From the NCBI RefSeq assembly GCF_008274215.1, contig NZ_VTPS01000001.1:62001-126000 (forward strand): DNA of 64,000 nucleotides. Reading direction: 5' to 3'. The notes beneath the pieces are model-generated. The model was not told the DNA's origin. It ran no database searches and worked only from the letters and a program-made list of their open reading frames with translations. Below are positions 1 through 8,762 of the stretch, in pieces. The translations under genes and the position numbers were made by a program. Each line of letters opens with the position of its first letter. Positions within the stretch are counted from its first letter, which is position 1. The DNA comes from Calorimonas adulescens. GTDB taxonomy: Bacteria; Bacillota; Thermoanaerobacteria; Thermoanaerobacterales; UBA4877.

Positions 1-257
1 ATGATCTCGATGCTATCAATTAAAGGAGAGTGCATAGGAAATGTTCTCTCCACTCCTATACCATATGAAATCTTTCTTACGGTAAAAGTCTCATTCAATC
101 CTCCATGCTGCTTCTTTATAACTACGCCCTCATAAGGCTGAATCCTTTCCTTGTTACCTTCCACAACTCTATAATTCACCCTGATTGTATCGCCAACATT
201 GAATTGAGGAAGATCCGTGCGCATTTGTTCTTTTTCTATTTCATTTATGATGTTCAT
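1..257 (-). CDS. rplS: 50S ribosomal protein L19, 3' end outside window
   Basis: Ribosomal protein L19 sits at the interface of the 30S and 50S subunits. The reverse complement starts with ATG at 257 and reads 85 complete codons before the window edge. The protein contains [20 protein letters not shown], then the family hallmarks [23 protein letters not shown] and [10 protein letters not shown]. About three quarters of a normal L19 (roughly 115 aa) is present; the C-terminus is cut by the window, so this is not a broken gene. The start overlaps the last 17 bases of trmD and is preceded by a good ribosome-binding site (AAGGAGGGACAAGG). It is the last visible gene of the ylxM-ffh-rpsP-khpA-rimM-trmD-rplS operon. 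Confidence 0.95.
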   Translation of the reverse strand, partial: MNIINEIEKEQMRTDLPQFNVGDTIRVNYRVVEGNKERIQPYEGVVIKKQHGGLNETFTVRKISYGIGVERTFPMHSPLIDSIEI

Positions 258-996
258 CCTTGTCCCTCCTTTCTAACCGTCTTAATGACTCAATAAAAGC
301 TTTATCACTATCATCAAGCACAGCTTTTTCAAGCAGATCTGGTCTATTATAAAATGTCTTTTCCAATGATTTTTTTCTTCTCCATTCTTTAATCAACGCA
401 TGGTTACCTGATAACAAAACCTCGGGTACGGAGATACCATTAAAAACTGCAGGTCTGGTATATTGGGGATACTCAAGTAAATAATTGTTAAAACTTTCCT
501 CCTCAGTGGATGCTAAGTTGCCCAAAACCCCAGGTAAAAGCCTTGCTACAGCATCTATGACTACCATAGCTGCAATTTCTCCACCATTTAAAATATAATC
601 CCCTATTGATATTTCTTCAGTAATACATGTTGTTATTATCCTTTCATCAATACCTTCATAATGACCTGAGACAATGACAATATGTTTTTTTGTCGCAAGT
701 TCTTTCGCCTTCTGTTGGTTAAAAGGAATCCCTGAAGGGCTCAGATATATAATCGGCACCTCATTGTCAAGGTTTAAACTTTTAATTGCCCTGTATAATG
801 GTTCTGGCCTTAAAACCATACCAGGCCCGCCACCATAAGGATAATCGTCAACCCTGCCAAATTTATCTTCACTAAAGTCTCTTATATTATGAAGATTAAT
901 GTCAATCAGGTTATTATCAATTGCCCTCTTTATAATTCCATAGGAAAAAACAGAGCTAAACATCTCTGGAAACAAGGTCAAAATATCAAATTTCAT
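241..996 (-). CDS. trmD: tRNA (guanine-N1)-methyltransferase TrmD
   Basis: TrmD methylates N1 of G37 next to the anticodon of several tRNAs, using SAM, and so prevents +1 frameshifting. The 251-aa protein has the usual length. It shows the SPOUT trefoil-knot motifs: [10 protein letters not shown] around residues 115-124, the [12 protein letters not shown] knot stretch, and [12 protein letters not shown]; the [10 protein letters not shown] loop lies near residue 55. Its ATG overlaps the stop of rimM (ATGA), which fits translational coupling, and its 3' end overlaps rplS. The order rimM-trmD-rplS is the standard bacterial arrangement. Nothing looks damaged. Confidence 0.98.
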   Translation of the reverse strand: MKFDILTLFPEMFSSVFSYGIIKRAIDNNLIDINLHNIRDFSEDKFGRVDDYPYGGGPGMVLRPEPLYRAIKSLNLDNEVPIIYLSPSGIPFNQQKAKELATKKHIVIVSGHYEGIDERIITTCITEEISIGDYILNGGEIAAMVVIDAVARLLPGVLGNLASTEEESFNNYLLEYPQYTRPAVFNGISVPEVLLSGNHALIKEWRRKKSLEKTFYNRPDLLEKAVLDDSDKAFIESLRRLERRDKDEHHK

Positions 997-1502
997 CCCA
1001 TCAGCCCCTCAAGAAGTTCCACAATCATGTATCCACCGTCAAGATTTATTTCCTTTATTACGTTTGCTATTGCTGGAATCAATATTGTATCACCATTCTG
1101 ATTGACAATTTCATATACATCATTGCTTCCTGGTGTATATATCTCTTTAATTATACCAAGGTAATTATTATCTATATCATATACTTTCAATCCAATTATA
1201 TCACTTAAAAAGTATTCATCTTTGGTTAATTTAATGGCATGAGCTCTATCCACATACAAATAATTACCACATAATTTTTGTGCTGCTTCTATACTGTCAA
1301 TTCCTATAAATTTTATTACCACAATTTTTTTGCTGTAACTCACATGCTCAATGTCGTATCGCTCTTTTCGCCCATCAAATTCTACATAAACAAACTCAAG
1401 GTCATCAAATCTTTCAAGGTATTGTGTCATAGGATAGACTTTGACCTCTCCTGCCAGACCCTTTGTGCCAACTATTTTCCCGATTATCAGATAATCCAGC
1501 AT
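993..1502 (-). CDS. rimM: 16S rRNA processing protein RimM
   Basis: RimM helps 30S head maturation by binding ribosomal protein S19. The 169-aa protein has the N-terminal RimM barrel (IGKIVGTKGLAGEVKVYP, residues 7-24) and a C-terminal PRC-barrel half (about residues 95-169), which contains DEYFLSDIIGLKV and the TILIPAI and VIKEIN segments. It starts at ATG 1502 behind AGGTGG and ends in an ATGA overlap with trmD. The upstream KH-domain gene ends 8 bases before it. The ylqD gene found between khpA and rimM in Bacillus is missing here. Confidence 0.97.
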   Translation of the reverse strand: MLDYLIIGKIVGTKGLAGEVKVYPMTQYLERFDDLEFVYVEFDGRKERYDIEHVSYSKKIVVIKFIGIDSIEAAQKLCGNYLYVDRAHAIKLTKDEYFLSDIIGLKVYDIDNNYLGIIKEIYTPGSNDVYEIVNQNGDTILIPAIANVIKEINLDGGYMIVELLEGLMG

Positions 1503-1510
1503 TCCACCAC

Positions 1511-1744
1511 CTATATTATCTCAACCATTACACGTTTGTGCTCTTTAGAAGCGGCTGCTTTTATCACAGTCCTGATAGCTTTTGCAATTCTTCCCTGTTT
1601 CCCTATAACTTTGCCCATATCCTCCGGAGCAACTTTGAGTTCTATAATTACTGATTGTTCGCCTTCTACCTCTTTTACCTCAACCTGATCCGGATTATCT
1701 ACTAAAGCTTTAGCAATAATTTCAACTAACTCGCTCATTTTCAT
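1511..1744 (-). CDS. khpA: KH-domain RNA-binding protein KhpA (YlqC family)
   Basis: This is a 77-aa single type-II KH domain with the GxxG loop GKQG (in [16 protein letters not shown], about residues 39-54). The family binds RNA and, in several Gram-positives, partners with KhpB/Jag in cell-division or sRNA-related control; that role is taken from the family. It lies between rpsP and rimM, its usual place, with 15 bases to rpsP. The start at 1744 is preceded by GGAGAAAGGG; a second Met two codons later is possible. Confidence 0.93.
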   Translation of the reverse strand: MKMSELVEIIAKALVDNPDQVEVKEVEGEQSVIIELKVAPEDMGKVIGKQGRIAKAIRTVIKAAASKEHKRVMVEII

Positions 1745-1759
1745 ACCAACCCTTTCTCC

Positions 1760-2023
1760 TTATGAGTTTTTTAGATACAGGTCATATACGCCACTCTTCT
1801 TTAACAGGTATTTTACGGTGTCTGATGGTTGAGCACCTTTTTTTAACCAGGATATGGCTTTTTCAGAATCTATCTTTACCTCCTCTGGTTCTGAAATGGG
1901 ATTATAATAACCAATTTCTTCTATAAACCTACCATCTCTTGGAGACCTGGAGTCTGCTACCACTACACGATAAAATGGTTTCTTTTTTGCCCCCATCCTC
2001 CTTAAACGTATCCTTACAGCCAA
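1760..2023 (-). CDS. rpsP: 30S ribosomal protein S16
   Basis: S16 is a small-subunit assembly protein. I place the start at TTG 2023. That gives the family-typical N-terminus [20 protein letters not shown] and sits 8 bases after a GGAGG ribosome-binding site. An in-frame GTG three codons upstream lies inside that site, so it is an unlikely start. The 87-aa product has the usual length and carries [20 protein letters not shown] and the [14 protein letters not shown] segment. It is placed directly after ffh, which stops 16 bases before this start, as in many Firmicutes. The TTG start may moderate expression. Confidence 0.96.
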   Translation of the reverse strand: MAVRIRLRRMGAKKKPFYRVVVADSRSPRDGRFIEEIGYYNPISEPEEVKIDSEKAISWLKKGAQPSDTVKYLLKKSGVYDLYLKNS

Positions 2024-2038
2024 GTTTCTCACCTCCTT

Positions 2039-3376
2039 TCAATGCATAAATGGCAATTTTAACTTACCTTTTTTGATGCTATCTGCACTTCCAAACATTT
2101 TCATCATCTTTTTAGTTTCACTGAACTCTTTTAACAATCTGTTGACATCTTGAATAGAAGTGCCACTACCCATTGCAATTCTTTTTCTCCTGCTCCCATT
2201 AATTATTGATGGATCTTTTCTTTCTGCCTTTGTCATGGAATTTATTATGGCTTCTATTTTAGAAACATCTCTATCATTAATGTTAACACCCGCAAGTTGT
2301 TTGGGTGATAATCCCGGAATCATCTCCACCAACTGGCTTAATGGCCCCATTCTTTTTATCTGCTGCAATTGATCCAAGAAATCTTCCAGAGTAAACTGTT
2401 GTTTTAATAGTTTCTCTTGAAGTTCTTCAGCCTTCTTAATATCATAATTTTCTTGGGCCTTTTCTATTAGGCTTAAAACATCGCCCATTCCAAGTATTCT
2501 TGAAGCCAGCCTGTCGGGATGGAACGGCTCCAGTGCATCCATTTTTTCACCAGTTCCTACAAACTTAATAGGTTTGCCCGTGACAGCACGTATTGAAAGT
2601 GCAGCCCCGCCCCTTGTATCACCATCGAGCTTTGTAAGTATTAAACCATCTATCCCAATCTGTTCATTAAAGTTCTGTGCCACGTTTACTGCATCCTGAC
2701 CGGTCATGGCATCCACTACAAGTAAAACTTCATGAGGTTTAACAGCTTCTTTTATTTCTTTTAACTCGTTCATCATTTCATCGTCTATATGAAGTCTACC
2801 TGCAGTATCTATAATTATAACGTCAGAGCCAATTCTTCCAGCCTCATTGATTGAATTCTTGCATATGTCCACTGGATTAATATTATTACCCATCGTGAAG
2901 ACTGGAACATCCAAATTCTGGCCCAAAACCTGGAGTTGTTTTATTGCAGCGGGTCTATATACATCTGCCGCAACCAGAAGGGGCCTCTTGCCCTGTTTTT
3001 TTATATTTGCAGCAAGTTTTCCACAGGTAGTAGTTTTACCAGACCCCTGTAATCCTACAAACATAATTACAGTAGGGGGTTTGGATGCAAAATTTATATG
3101 GGTATTGGTTTTTCCCATTAATTCTACAAGTTCATTATGTACAATTTTTATTACCTGCTGCCCCGGTGTCAGACTTTCTAACACCTCCTGGCCTACAGCT
3201 TTTTCATTAACTTTATTAATGAAATCTTTAACTACTTTATAATTGACATCAGCTTCAAGGAGAGCTATTTTCACATCCTTCATAGCCTCTTTGACATCTT
3301 TTTCTGTAAGTTTACCCTTGCTCCGTAATTTCTTGAAGGTTTCCTGCAGTTTTGATGCTAAGCTCTCAAAAGCCAT
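2039..3376 (-). CDS. ffh: Signal recognition particle protein Ffh (SRP54)
   Basis: Ffh is the GTPase that binds signal sequences and 4.5S/6S RNA and delivers ribosome-nascent chains to FtsY at the membrane. The 445-aa protein has the N domain (1-85) and the G domain with P-loop GLQGSGKTTT (about 107-116), DTAGR, TKLDGDTRGG and the GTGEK closing motif. After that comes the Met-rich M domain (about 300-445), with the RNA-binding segment IINGSRRKRIAMGSG. It follows ylxM by 18 bases; YlxM/p13 is a known regulator of SRP. Its receptor FtsY is encoded just upstream. Confidence 0.98.
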   Translation of the reverse strand: MAFESLASKLQETFKKLRSKGKLTEKDVKEAMKDVKIALLEADVNYKVVKDFINKVNEKAVGQEVLESLTPGQQVIKIVHNELVELMGKTNTHINFASKPPTVIMFVGLQGSGKTTTCGKLAANIKKQGKRPLLVAADVYRPAAIKQLQVLGQNLDVPVFTMGNNINPVDICKNSINEAGRIGSDVIIIDTAGRLHIDDEMMNELKEIKEAVKPHEVLLVVDAMTGQDAVNVAQNFNEQIGIDGLILTKLDGDTRGGAALSIRAVTGKPIKFVGTGEKMDALEPFHPDRLASRILGMGDVLSLIEKAQENYDIKKAEELQEKLLKQQFTLEDFLDQLQQIKRMGPLSQLVEMIPGLSPKQLAGVNINDRDVSKIEAIINSMTKAERKDPSIINGSRRKRIAMGSGTSIQDVNRLLKEFSETKKMMKMFGSADSIKKGKLKLPFMH

Positions 3377-3394
3377 TGTTGTTTCACTCCCAAA

Positions 3395-3799
3395 CTAATT
3401 ATTAATTATATCTTCAATCCGGTCTTTTATGTTCTCCAGTATATTAATAAAGTTTTCCTTATCCCCGGTATTACTGACAAGTTGAACCTCCAAGGTGTTT
3501 AATAATAGCAGTATAGATTTATAGATCTCTTTTTCCCTTTCATACTTTTTAACAAGATTTAGCGTATCTTCATAACCTTTAAGTAATTTAACCCCTCTTT
3601 TTAAAGTATCATATACAGCCTGTCTTGATATTTTAAGCTGTTCTGCTATCTCGCCCAGTGAAAGATTCTCCTCATAATATAGTTCAATAACATCTGCCTG
3701 CCTCTTAGATAATAATCCTCCGTAAAAATCATATAGCATGTTTATCTCTGTCGTTCCGTTAATATCAGAAGATTTTTTAAGACCAGGATTATCATTCAT
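3395..3799 (-). CDS. ylxM: YlxM/p13-family helix-turn-helix protein
   Basis: A 134-aa protein whose central part (YDFYGGLLSKRQADVIELYY and SLGEIAEQLKISRQAVYDTL, about residues 23-70) is the sigma-70 region 4-like helix-turn-helix of the YlxM family (UPF0122). Family members are nearly always encoded before ffh and are thought to modulate the SRP pathway. The N-terminal 20 residues before MLYDFYG are longer than usual, so the real start could be that internal Met; the ATG at 3799 has a GGTGAG site. It is the first gene downstream of the strong promoter at 3842-3870. Confidence 0.93.
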   Translation of the reverse strand: MNDNPGLKKSSDINGTTEINMLYDFYGGLLSKRQADVIELYYEENLSLGEIAEQLKISRQAVYDTLKRGVKLLKGYEDTLNLVKKYEREKEIYKSILLLLNTLEVQLVSNTGDKENFINILENIKDRIEDIINN

Positions 3800-3841
3800 T
3801 ATCGTCTCACCGCCTGTTAAGGTGATAACCTTGACAGTAAG

Positions 3842-3870
3842 ATAATATTATAAATCCACGCTTTTGTCAA
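3842..3870 (-). promoter_or_regulatory. Sigma-A type promoter of the ylxM-ffh-rpsP-trmD operon
   Basis: On the minus strand there is TTGACA (3870-3865), a 17-base spacer, and TATTAT (3847-3842), which is 11 of 12 matches to the vegetative consensus. It sits just past the ftsY stop and about 40 bases before ylxM. The leader holds a small hairpin (AAGGT-TATC-ACCTT with flanking pairs). This makes the translation/SRP genes independent of smc-ftsY transcription. Confidence 0.85.
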
Positions 3871-3872
3871 CA

Positions 3873-4796
3873 TCAAAAATCTAAGAGTGCATTTACAAAA
3901 TCCTGGGCATTAAATTCTTGAAGATCATCGGCTTGTTCTCCAATACCTATATATCTTATTGGGAATTTGAACTCACTCTTGATTGCCACAACTATACCAC
4001 CCTTTGCAGTGCCATCCAGCTTCGTGAGTACTATTCCTGTTATGTCAGTCGCTTCTCTAAAAATTTTAACCTGTTGCAAGGCGTTTTGACCTGTTGTGGC
4101 GTCCAATACAAGGAAAACCTCTTTCTGTGCATCTACATATTCTCTATCGATTACCTTCTTTATCTTACTAAGCTCATTCATCAGATTTGTTTTTGTATGA
4201 AGCCTGCCGGCAGTATCACATATTAATATGTCTGCCCCCCTTGCTTTGGATGCATTTATGGCATCAAAAATCACAGCAGATGGGTCTGAACCCTCTTTGT
4301 GCTTTATAACATCAACATTTAATCTTTGACCCCATATCTCAAGCTGCTCAGTCGCTGCTGCCCGAAAGGTATCTCCAGCGGCCAAAATTATCTTTTTCCC
4401 TGCTGCCTTATACTTTGAAGCTAGTTTTGCTATGGTGGTAGTTTTACCTACACCATTTACCCCCACAACTGTAATAACCGTTGGACTTGTAATAACAAAT
4501 TCATCTTGATTTTCAATGAGAAATTGTATAAGGATCTCTTTTAAAAGTTGTTTACACTCGTCAGATGTCTTAATGCCTCTTAAACGTATATCCTTTTTTA
4601 ATTGTTCTATTATCTTTTGAGTAGTATCAACACCTACATCTGACAGTATAAGAATTTCTTCCAACTCTTCATAAAACTCACTATTTAATTCTTTGTTGAA
4701 TCTGATTAAATCTTGTATTTTCTTAGATAAATTGTTCCTTGTTTTTGTTAAACCTGTTTTAAGCTTACTAAACTGGCTACCAAAAAAATCAAACAT
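3873..4796 (-). CDS. ftsY: Signal recognition particle receptor FtsY
   Basis: FtsY is the membrane-associated SRP receptor GTPase. I use the ATG at 4796 (MFDFFGSQFSKLKTGL), which is 7 bases after GGAGG; an upstream Met at 4823 would overlap smc. The 307-aa product has a short acidic-poor N-terminus, the NG domain with P-loop GVNGVGKTTTIAKLA, DTAGRLHTK, TKLDGTAKGG and the C-terminal GIGEQADDLQEF. It starts 4 bases after the smc stop codon, so the two genes are probably translationally coupled. smc-ftsY is a standard Firmicute pair. Confidence 0.98.
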   Translation of the reverse strand: MFDFFGSQFSKLKTGLTKTRNNLSKKIQDLIRFNKELNSEFYEELEEILILSDVGVDTTQKIIEQLKKDIRLRGIKTSDECKQLLKEILIQFLIENQDEFVITSPTVITVVGVNGVGKTTTIAKLASKYKAAGKKIILAAGDTFRAAATEQLEIWGQRLNVDVIKHKEGSDPSAVIFDAINASKARGADILICDTAGRLHTKTNLMNELSKIKKVIDREYVDAQKEVFLVLDATTGQNALQQVKIFREATDITGIVLTKLDGTAKGGIVVAIKSEFKFPIRYIGIGEQADDLQEFNAQDFVNALLDF

Positions 4797-4800
4797 GTTT

Positions 4801-7800
4801 TTACCTCCAATTTGCAGCATCACTAAGTTTTATAGATATTTTCTTGGTTACTCCTTTTTCCTCCATTGTAATACCATAAAGAACGTCAGCAGCGTCTGTG
4901 GTGCCTGGCCTGTGAGTTATTAAAATGAATTGTATTTCCCTGGATAACTGTCTCAAAAAGTTGATGAATCGATCTATATTAGCATCATCCAATGCGGCGT
5001 CTATTTCATCTAATACAACAAACGGTGATGGATTCAACTGTAAAAGTGAAAATAATAAAGCTATTGAAACCAAAGTTCGTTCACCACCTGATAATAGAGA
5101 CATACTTTGCAGCCGCTTACCAGGTAGCTGCACAATAATATCAATACCGCTTTCGTCGGGATGATCTGCATCTGTAAGCACAATACTGGCCTGGCCGCCA
5201 CCAAAAAGTTTAATAAAGTTCTCTCTAAAGGTATTATTTGCCCTTTTTAAAAAGCTGTTAAAACGGTCATATATTATCCTATCTGTCTCTCTAATTATTT
5301 TTTCCAGCGAGTTCTTGGACTCAAGTACATCCCTATACTGTGACAGCAAAAAATCATATCGCTCTTTGGTGTTTTTATATTCCTCTATAGAGTTAATGTT
5401 TATAGTTCCTAATGAATCTAATTTATCCTTCATAAAATTTATTTCTTTCTGGATATTTTTGTAATCGATCGATTCATCCCTGTAGGAAAGAGCCTCTTCT
5501 ATTGTAAGATTAAATTCATCCTTTAACCTGTCATGTAAATTCTCTATACCTAGTTTAATACGCTCATATTTTAATTCCAAATCACTCAGATTGTTCGATA
5601 CCAAGGCAAGCTCGTTGCTCAAATTTTCTTTAATTGACGAGATATTCCTAATCTTTTCCTCTGTAATAACAATTTTTTGTTCTATCTCCACTATTTCTTT
5701 TTCAAATTTTTCTATCTCTAAACTCAAGTTTTGTCCTTTAACTTTCTCATCTGTAAGATTTCTTCTTAAATTTTTAATATGATCTCTTAAATAAGATCTA
5801 GTATTTAAAAGCAATTGTAAACTATTGATATCTTCGTTCAGTCTAACCTCAATCTCCTTAAGTTGTGCTTCCATATTATCTTTTTCAGCTACAGCATGAG
5901 CATTCTCAATTCTAAAGTCATTAAACTTATTTTTAATCTCCTCATATTTGTTTTTTAACTCACTTTCAACCTCAACGAAATTCTTGTCAAGTAGAACACT
6001 TTGTTCAATTTTTGATTCCAATTCATGTATTTCATGTTCTAATGTATTAAGTTCATTATATCTTTCGCTAATTTCATGGTTATTTAGATCAATTTCATAG
6101 GAAAGAGTACTAATATTTTGACCTATATTTTTATAATTATGAATTAGTTCCCGTATACGCTCGTCCACATATGACTTTTTGTTTGTCAATTCAAATAGTG
6201 TATCATCCAAATTTTTTAAATTTTCTTCTATTGATTTTAAATCGGTGCTTAACTTAGTGATTCGTTCATTATTATCCTTTAACTTTACAATACTCTCGCT
6301 TATATCCTTGCGTAATTTCTTTGACTCATTTTCTCTTGAGAGGAAGTTATATCCCTTTTTATAAAAACCACCTGTAATTAAACCACCGGGAGATATAATA
6401 TCACCATCTAAGGTTACTGCTCGTATGGAATAATTATACTTTTTGGAAGAAATTATAGCATTATCCACATTATCATAAACATAGATATTCCCAAGTAAAA
6501 ACTCAATGGCATCTCTAAATATCAAATCATATTTTACCAGTTCTGCAGCCCTGCCAAGAAAACCGTGGCTGTTTACTTTTATATATTTGCGCGGCTTAAT
6601 GGAAGATAGTGGTATAAAAGTTGCCCTACCTGCCTTTTTCGATTTCAGCAAGGTTATTAATCTCTTTGCGTCATCTTCGGTCTTTACAATTATATATTCC
6701 ACAGAATTACCAAGGGCAGTTTCAATTGCCCTTTCGTATTTCTTGTCTAATTCAATAAGTTCTCCAACAAAACCATAAACATTTGGATCTTTTAAACCCA
6801 GAACATATCTTACACCATCATTCAATCCCTCATTATTTTTTTTCATGTCTTCTAATGCTTTAATTCGAGTGTTTATTATCTGAATACTCTTTTTGATTCT
6901 ATTGGACTCGTCTATATACCTTAAATAAATATCCTTCCGTTCATTTAATTTTCTATCATTTTGAGATATCTTATTCTTTATAGTATTTATAGCACGATTT
7001 AGACTTCTTCTTTCATTAAAACACCTTAATAGTTCCTGTTTAATAGTCTCGTGTTCGCTCCTGAGTTTGCCCAGCCGCTCAGTCAATGCATTGTTTCTAT
7101 TGATTTTTTCGGATATATTCAGATTAACATGTTTAATTTCATTATTTTTAATAAGAACCTCTCTTTCCATAAGGTCTTTTCTTTGAATGACATTCTTGTG
7201 GAACTCACTTATTTTATCAATAGCTCCTGATATTATTTCCATATTCGTGATATAATTTTTTAGCCGTATGTCAATTTTTAATCCGGCTGAACTTAGATTA
7301 GAAACCTTTTGGATAAGTTCATTCCTTTCTGCCTTCCTTTTTCTTATTTCACTTATAAGACCTAAAATTTTCTGATCTGTTTCATCCAACTTTTTAGATT
7401 CTTCAGATAACTGTAAGTTTATTAATTTGATTTCTCCCCTATTTTTTTCAAGTTCTGTATTTGCATCATATAGATTGGTTCTTATAGATGTCCTGTCGTT
7501 TTTTAAGTTTTCCAGCTCGCCTCTTAATTCATCGTGCTCTATTTTTACCTCTTTAAAACGAGCGCTCAGGTTCTCAAGTTTATCCCTTTCTGTGCTTATT
7601 GCGCTGCCAACTAAAGTGCTCTCCTTTTCCATACTCGCATAGTTTAATAAGTATTGATTTATCTTGAAAGTCTTATACCTTTGGGAAAGCTTCAGATACT
7701 CACTGGCCTTTAAAGATTCTTCTTGAAGAGGTTTAAGGCGCCCATAAAGCTCACTTATAATATCATTTAAACGGCTCAAATTATCCTGAGTCATATCTAG

Positions 7801-8340
7801 TTTTTTAAGTGATTCATACCTCTTATTTTTATACTTCACAATACCCGCTGCCTCTTCAAAAAGACCCCTTTTTTCATCAGGACGGCTGTTCAATATTTCT
7901 TCAATCTTACCCTGTCCAATTATGGAATAGCCATTCTTCCCCAAACCTGTGTCGGTAAACAAATCTACAATATCCTTCAACCTGCATTCCACATTATTAA
8001 TATAAAATTCACTTTCACCTGAACGATAAAATTTTCTGGTTATAGAAATTTCAGAATGATCTATGGGGATTAATCTGTCAGCATTATCAAGCACGATAGT
8101 AACATAGGTAAACCCTAACGGTTTTCGTTTGTCGGTACCATTAAAAATGATATCTTCCATTTTACCGCCACGTAAATCCCTCGGATTCTGTGAGCCCAAA
8201 ACCCAGAGGATTGCATCGACTAGATTACTTTTCCCTGTACCATTCGGTCCTATTACACACGTTATCCCCTTTTCAAAATCAAACACAGTCTTTTCGGCAA
8301 ATGACTTGAAACCATAGATCTCCAGTCTTTTCAGATACAT
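4801..8340 (-). CDS. smc: Chromosome segregation protein SMC
   Basis: SMC is the ATPase of the bacterial condensin (with ScpA/ScpB) and organises and segregates the chromosome. The 1179-aa protein has the full architecture: an N-terminal head with Walker A GPNGTGKSNLVDAI (about 32-45), a long coiled coil, a hinge around residues 510-660 (with GRATFIPLSSI and GDIISPGGLITGG), a return coiled coil, and a C-terminal head with signature LSGGERTLVSIAL and Walker B FVVLDEIDAALDD. It has ATG 8340 with GGAGG upstream. In many Firmicutes smc follows rnc; here a radical SAM gene and spoVS lie between them. Confidence 0.98.
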   Translation of the reverse strand: MYLKRLEIYGFKSFAEKTVFDFEKGITCVIGPNGTGKSNLVDAILWVLGSQNPRDLRGGKMEDIIFNGTDKRKPLGFTYVTIVLDNADRLIPIDHSEISITRKFYRSGESEFYINNVECRLKDIVDLFTDTGLGKNGYSIIGQGKIEEILNSRPDEKRGLFEEAAGIVKYKNKRYESLKKLDMTQDNLSRLNDIISELYGRLKPLQEESLKASEYLKLSQRYKTFKINQYLLNYASMEKESTLVGSAISTERDKLENLSARFKEVKIEHDELRGELENLKNDRTSIRTNLYDANTELEKNRGEIKLINLQLSEESKKLDETDQKILGLISEIRKRKAERNELIQKVSNLSSAGLKIDIRLKNYITNMEIISGAIDKISEFHKNVIQRKDLMEREVLIKNNEIKHVNLNISEKINRNNALTERLGKLRSEHETIKQELLRCFNERRSLNRAINTIKNKISQNDRKLNERKDIYLRYIDESNRIKKSIQIINTRIKALEDMKKNNEGLNDGVRYVLGLKDPNVYGFVGELIELDKKYERAIETALGNSVEYIIVKTEDDAKRLITLLKSKKAGRATFIPLSSIKPRKYIKVNSHGFLGRAAELVKYDLIFRDAIEFLLGNIYVYDNVDNAIISSKKYNYSIRAVTLDGDIISPGGLITGGFYKKGYNFLSRENESKKLRKDISESIVKLKDNNERITKLSTDLKSIEENLKNLDDTLFELTNKKSYVDERIRELIHNYKNIGQNISTLSYEIDLNNHEISERYNELNTLEHEIHELESKIEQSVLLDKNFVEVESELKNKYEEIKNKFNDFRIENAHAVAEKDNMEAQLKEIEVRLNEDINSLQLLLNTRSYLRDHIKNLRRNLTDEKVKGQNLSLEIEKFEKEIVEIEQKIVITEEKIRNISSIKENLSNELALVSNNLSDLELKYERIKLGIENLHDRLKDEFNLTIEEALSYRDESIDYKNIQKEINFMKDKLDSLGTININSIEEYKNTKERYDFLLSQYRDVLESKNSLEKIIRETDRIIYDRFNSFLKRANNTFRENFIKLFGGGQASIVLTDADHPDESGIDIIVQLPGKRLQSMSLLSGGERTLVSIALLFSLLQLNPSPFVVLDEIDAALDDANIDRFINFLRQLSREIQFILITHRPGTTDAADVLYGITMEEKGVTKKISIKLSDAANWR

Positions 8341-8350
8341 ACGTTACCTC

Positions 8351-8387
8351 CATACATAACAAAACCTGCTATCATCAGACAGCAGGT
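8351..8387 (-). terminator. Weak terminator after spoVS
   Basis: Read on the minus strand, ACCTGCT (8387-8381), a 10-base loop and AGCAGGT (8370-8364) form a 7-bp stem, followed by TTTGTTATG. The U-tract is poor, so this is probably a partial terminator that lets some transcription reach smc-ftsY. Confidence 0.5.
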
Positions 8388-8400
8388 ATCAGCAGATTCT

Positions 8401-8661
8401 TTATCTTGGTTCAACAATAAACTTAATTGCAGTCCTGACCTCTCCATCTATTTCTATCTCTGAAAAAGCCGGTATGGCAATAAGATCTATCCCATTTGGT
8501 GCAACATAACCCCTGGCGATTGCTATGGACTTCACTGCCTGATTTACTGCTCCTGCACCCACTGCTTGAATCTCTACTACATTTTTTTCTCTCAATACAG
8601 CCGCGAGAGCACCAGCTACAGATTTGGGTTGAGATTTAGCTGATACCTTTAATACTTCCAT
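8401..8661 (-). CDS. spoVS: Stage V sporulation protein S
   Basis: An 86-aa Alba-like protein: MEVLKVSAKSQPKSVAGALA, VVEIQAVGAGAVNQAVKSIA and the ending IEIDGEVRTAIKFIVEPR are near-invariant in SpoVS. In Bacillus the protein affects septation and coat assembly and is expressed early under sigma-H; its exact biochemical role is not settled. It starts at ATG 8661 behind AAGGAGGAG. A perfect sigma-H promoter match lies upstream at 8734-8762 and a weak terminator follows it, so it may be transcribed alone or with partial read-through into smc. Confidence 0.97.
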   Translation of the reverse strand: MEVLKVSAKSQPKSVAGALAAVLREKNVVEIQAVGAGAVNQAVKSIAIARGYVAPNGIDLIAIPAFSEIEIDGEVRTAIKFIVEPR

Positions 8662-8733
8662 TCAAACTCCTCCTTAATAAGTATTTGATTTTTGCGAATA
8701 ATAGATTATTTTAAACTGTGTTGGCTATAATTA

Positions 8734-8762
8734 ATATTCTATGCCAAATCAATAATTCCTTC
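8734..8762 (-). promoter_or_regulatory. Sigma-H type promoter of spoVS
   Basis: On the minus strand GAAGGAATT (8762-8754), an 11-base spacer and ATAGAATAT (8742-8734) match the Bacillus sigma-H consensus RnAGGAwWW-N11/12-RnnGAATww at every defined position. The -35 lies inside the end of the radical SAM gene. Transcription would start about 65 bases before spoVS, a known sigma-H gene in Bacillus. Confidence 0.75.

Noticed and set aside
105-296. 63-aa plus-strand frame at the left edge
   Set aside because: It lies opposite rplS and trmD, which are unmistakable on the minus strand.
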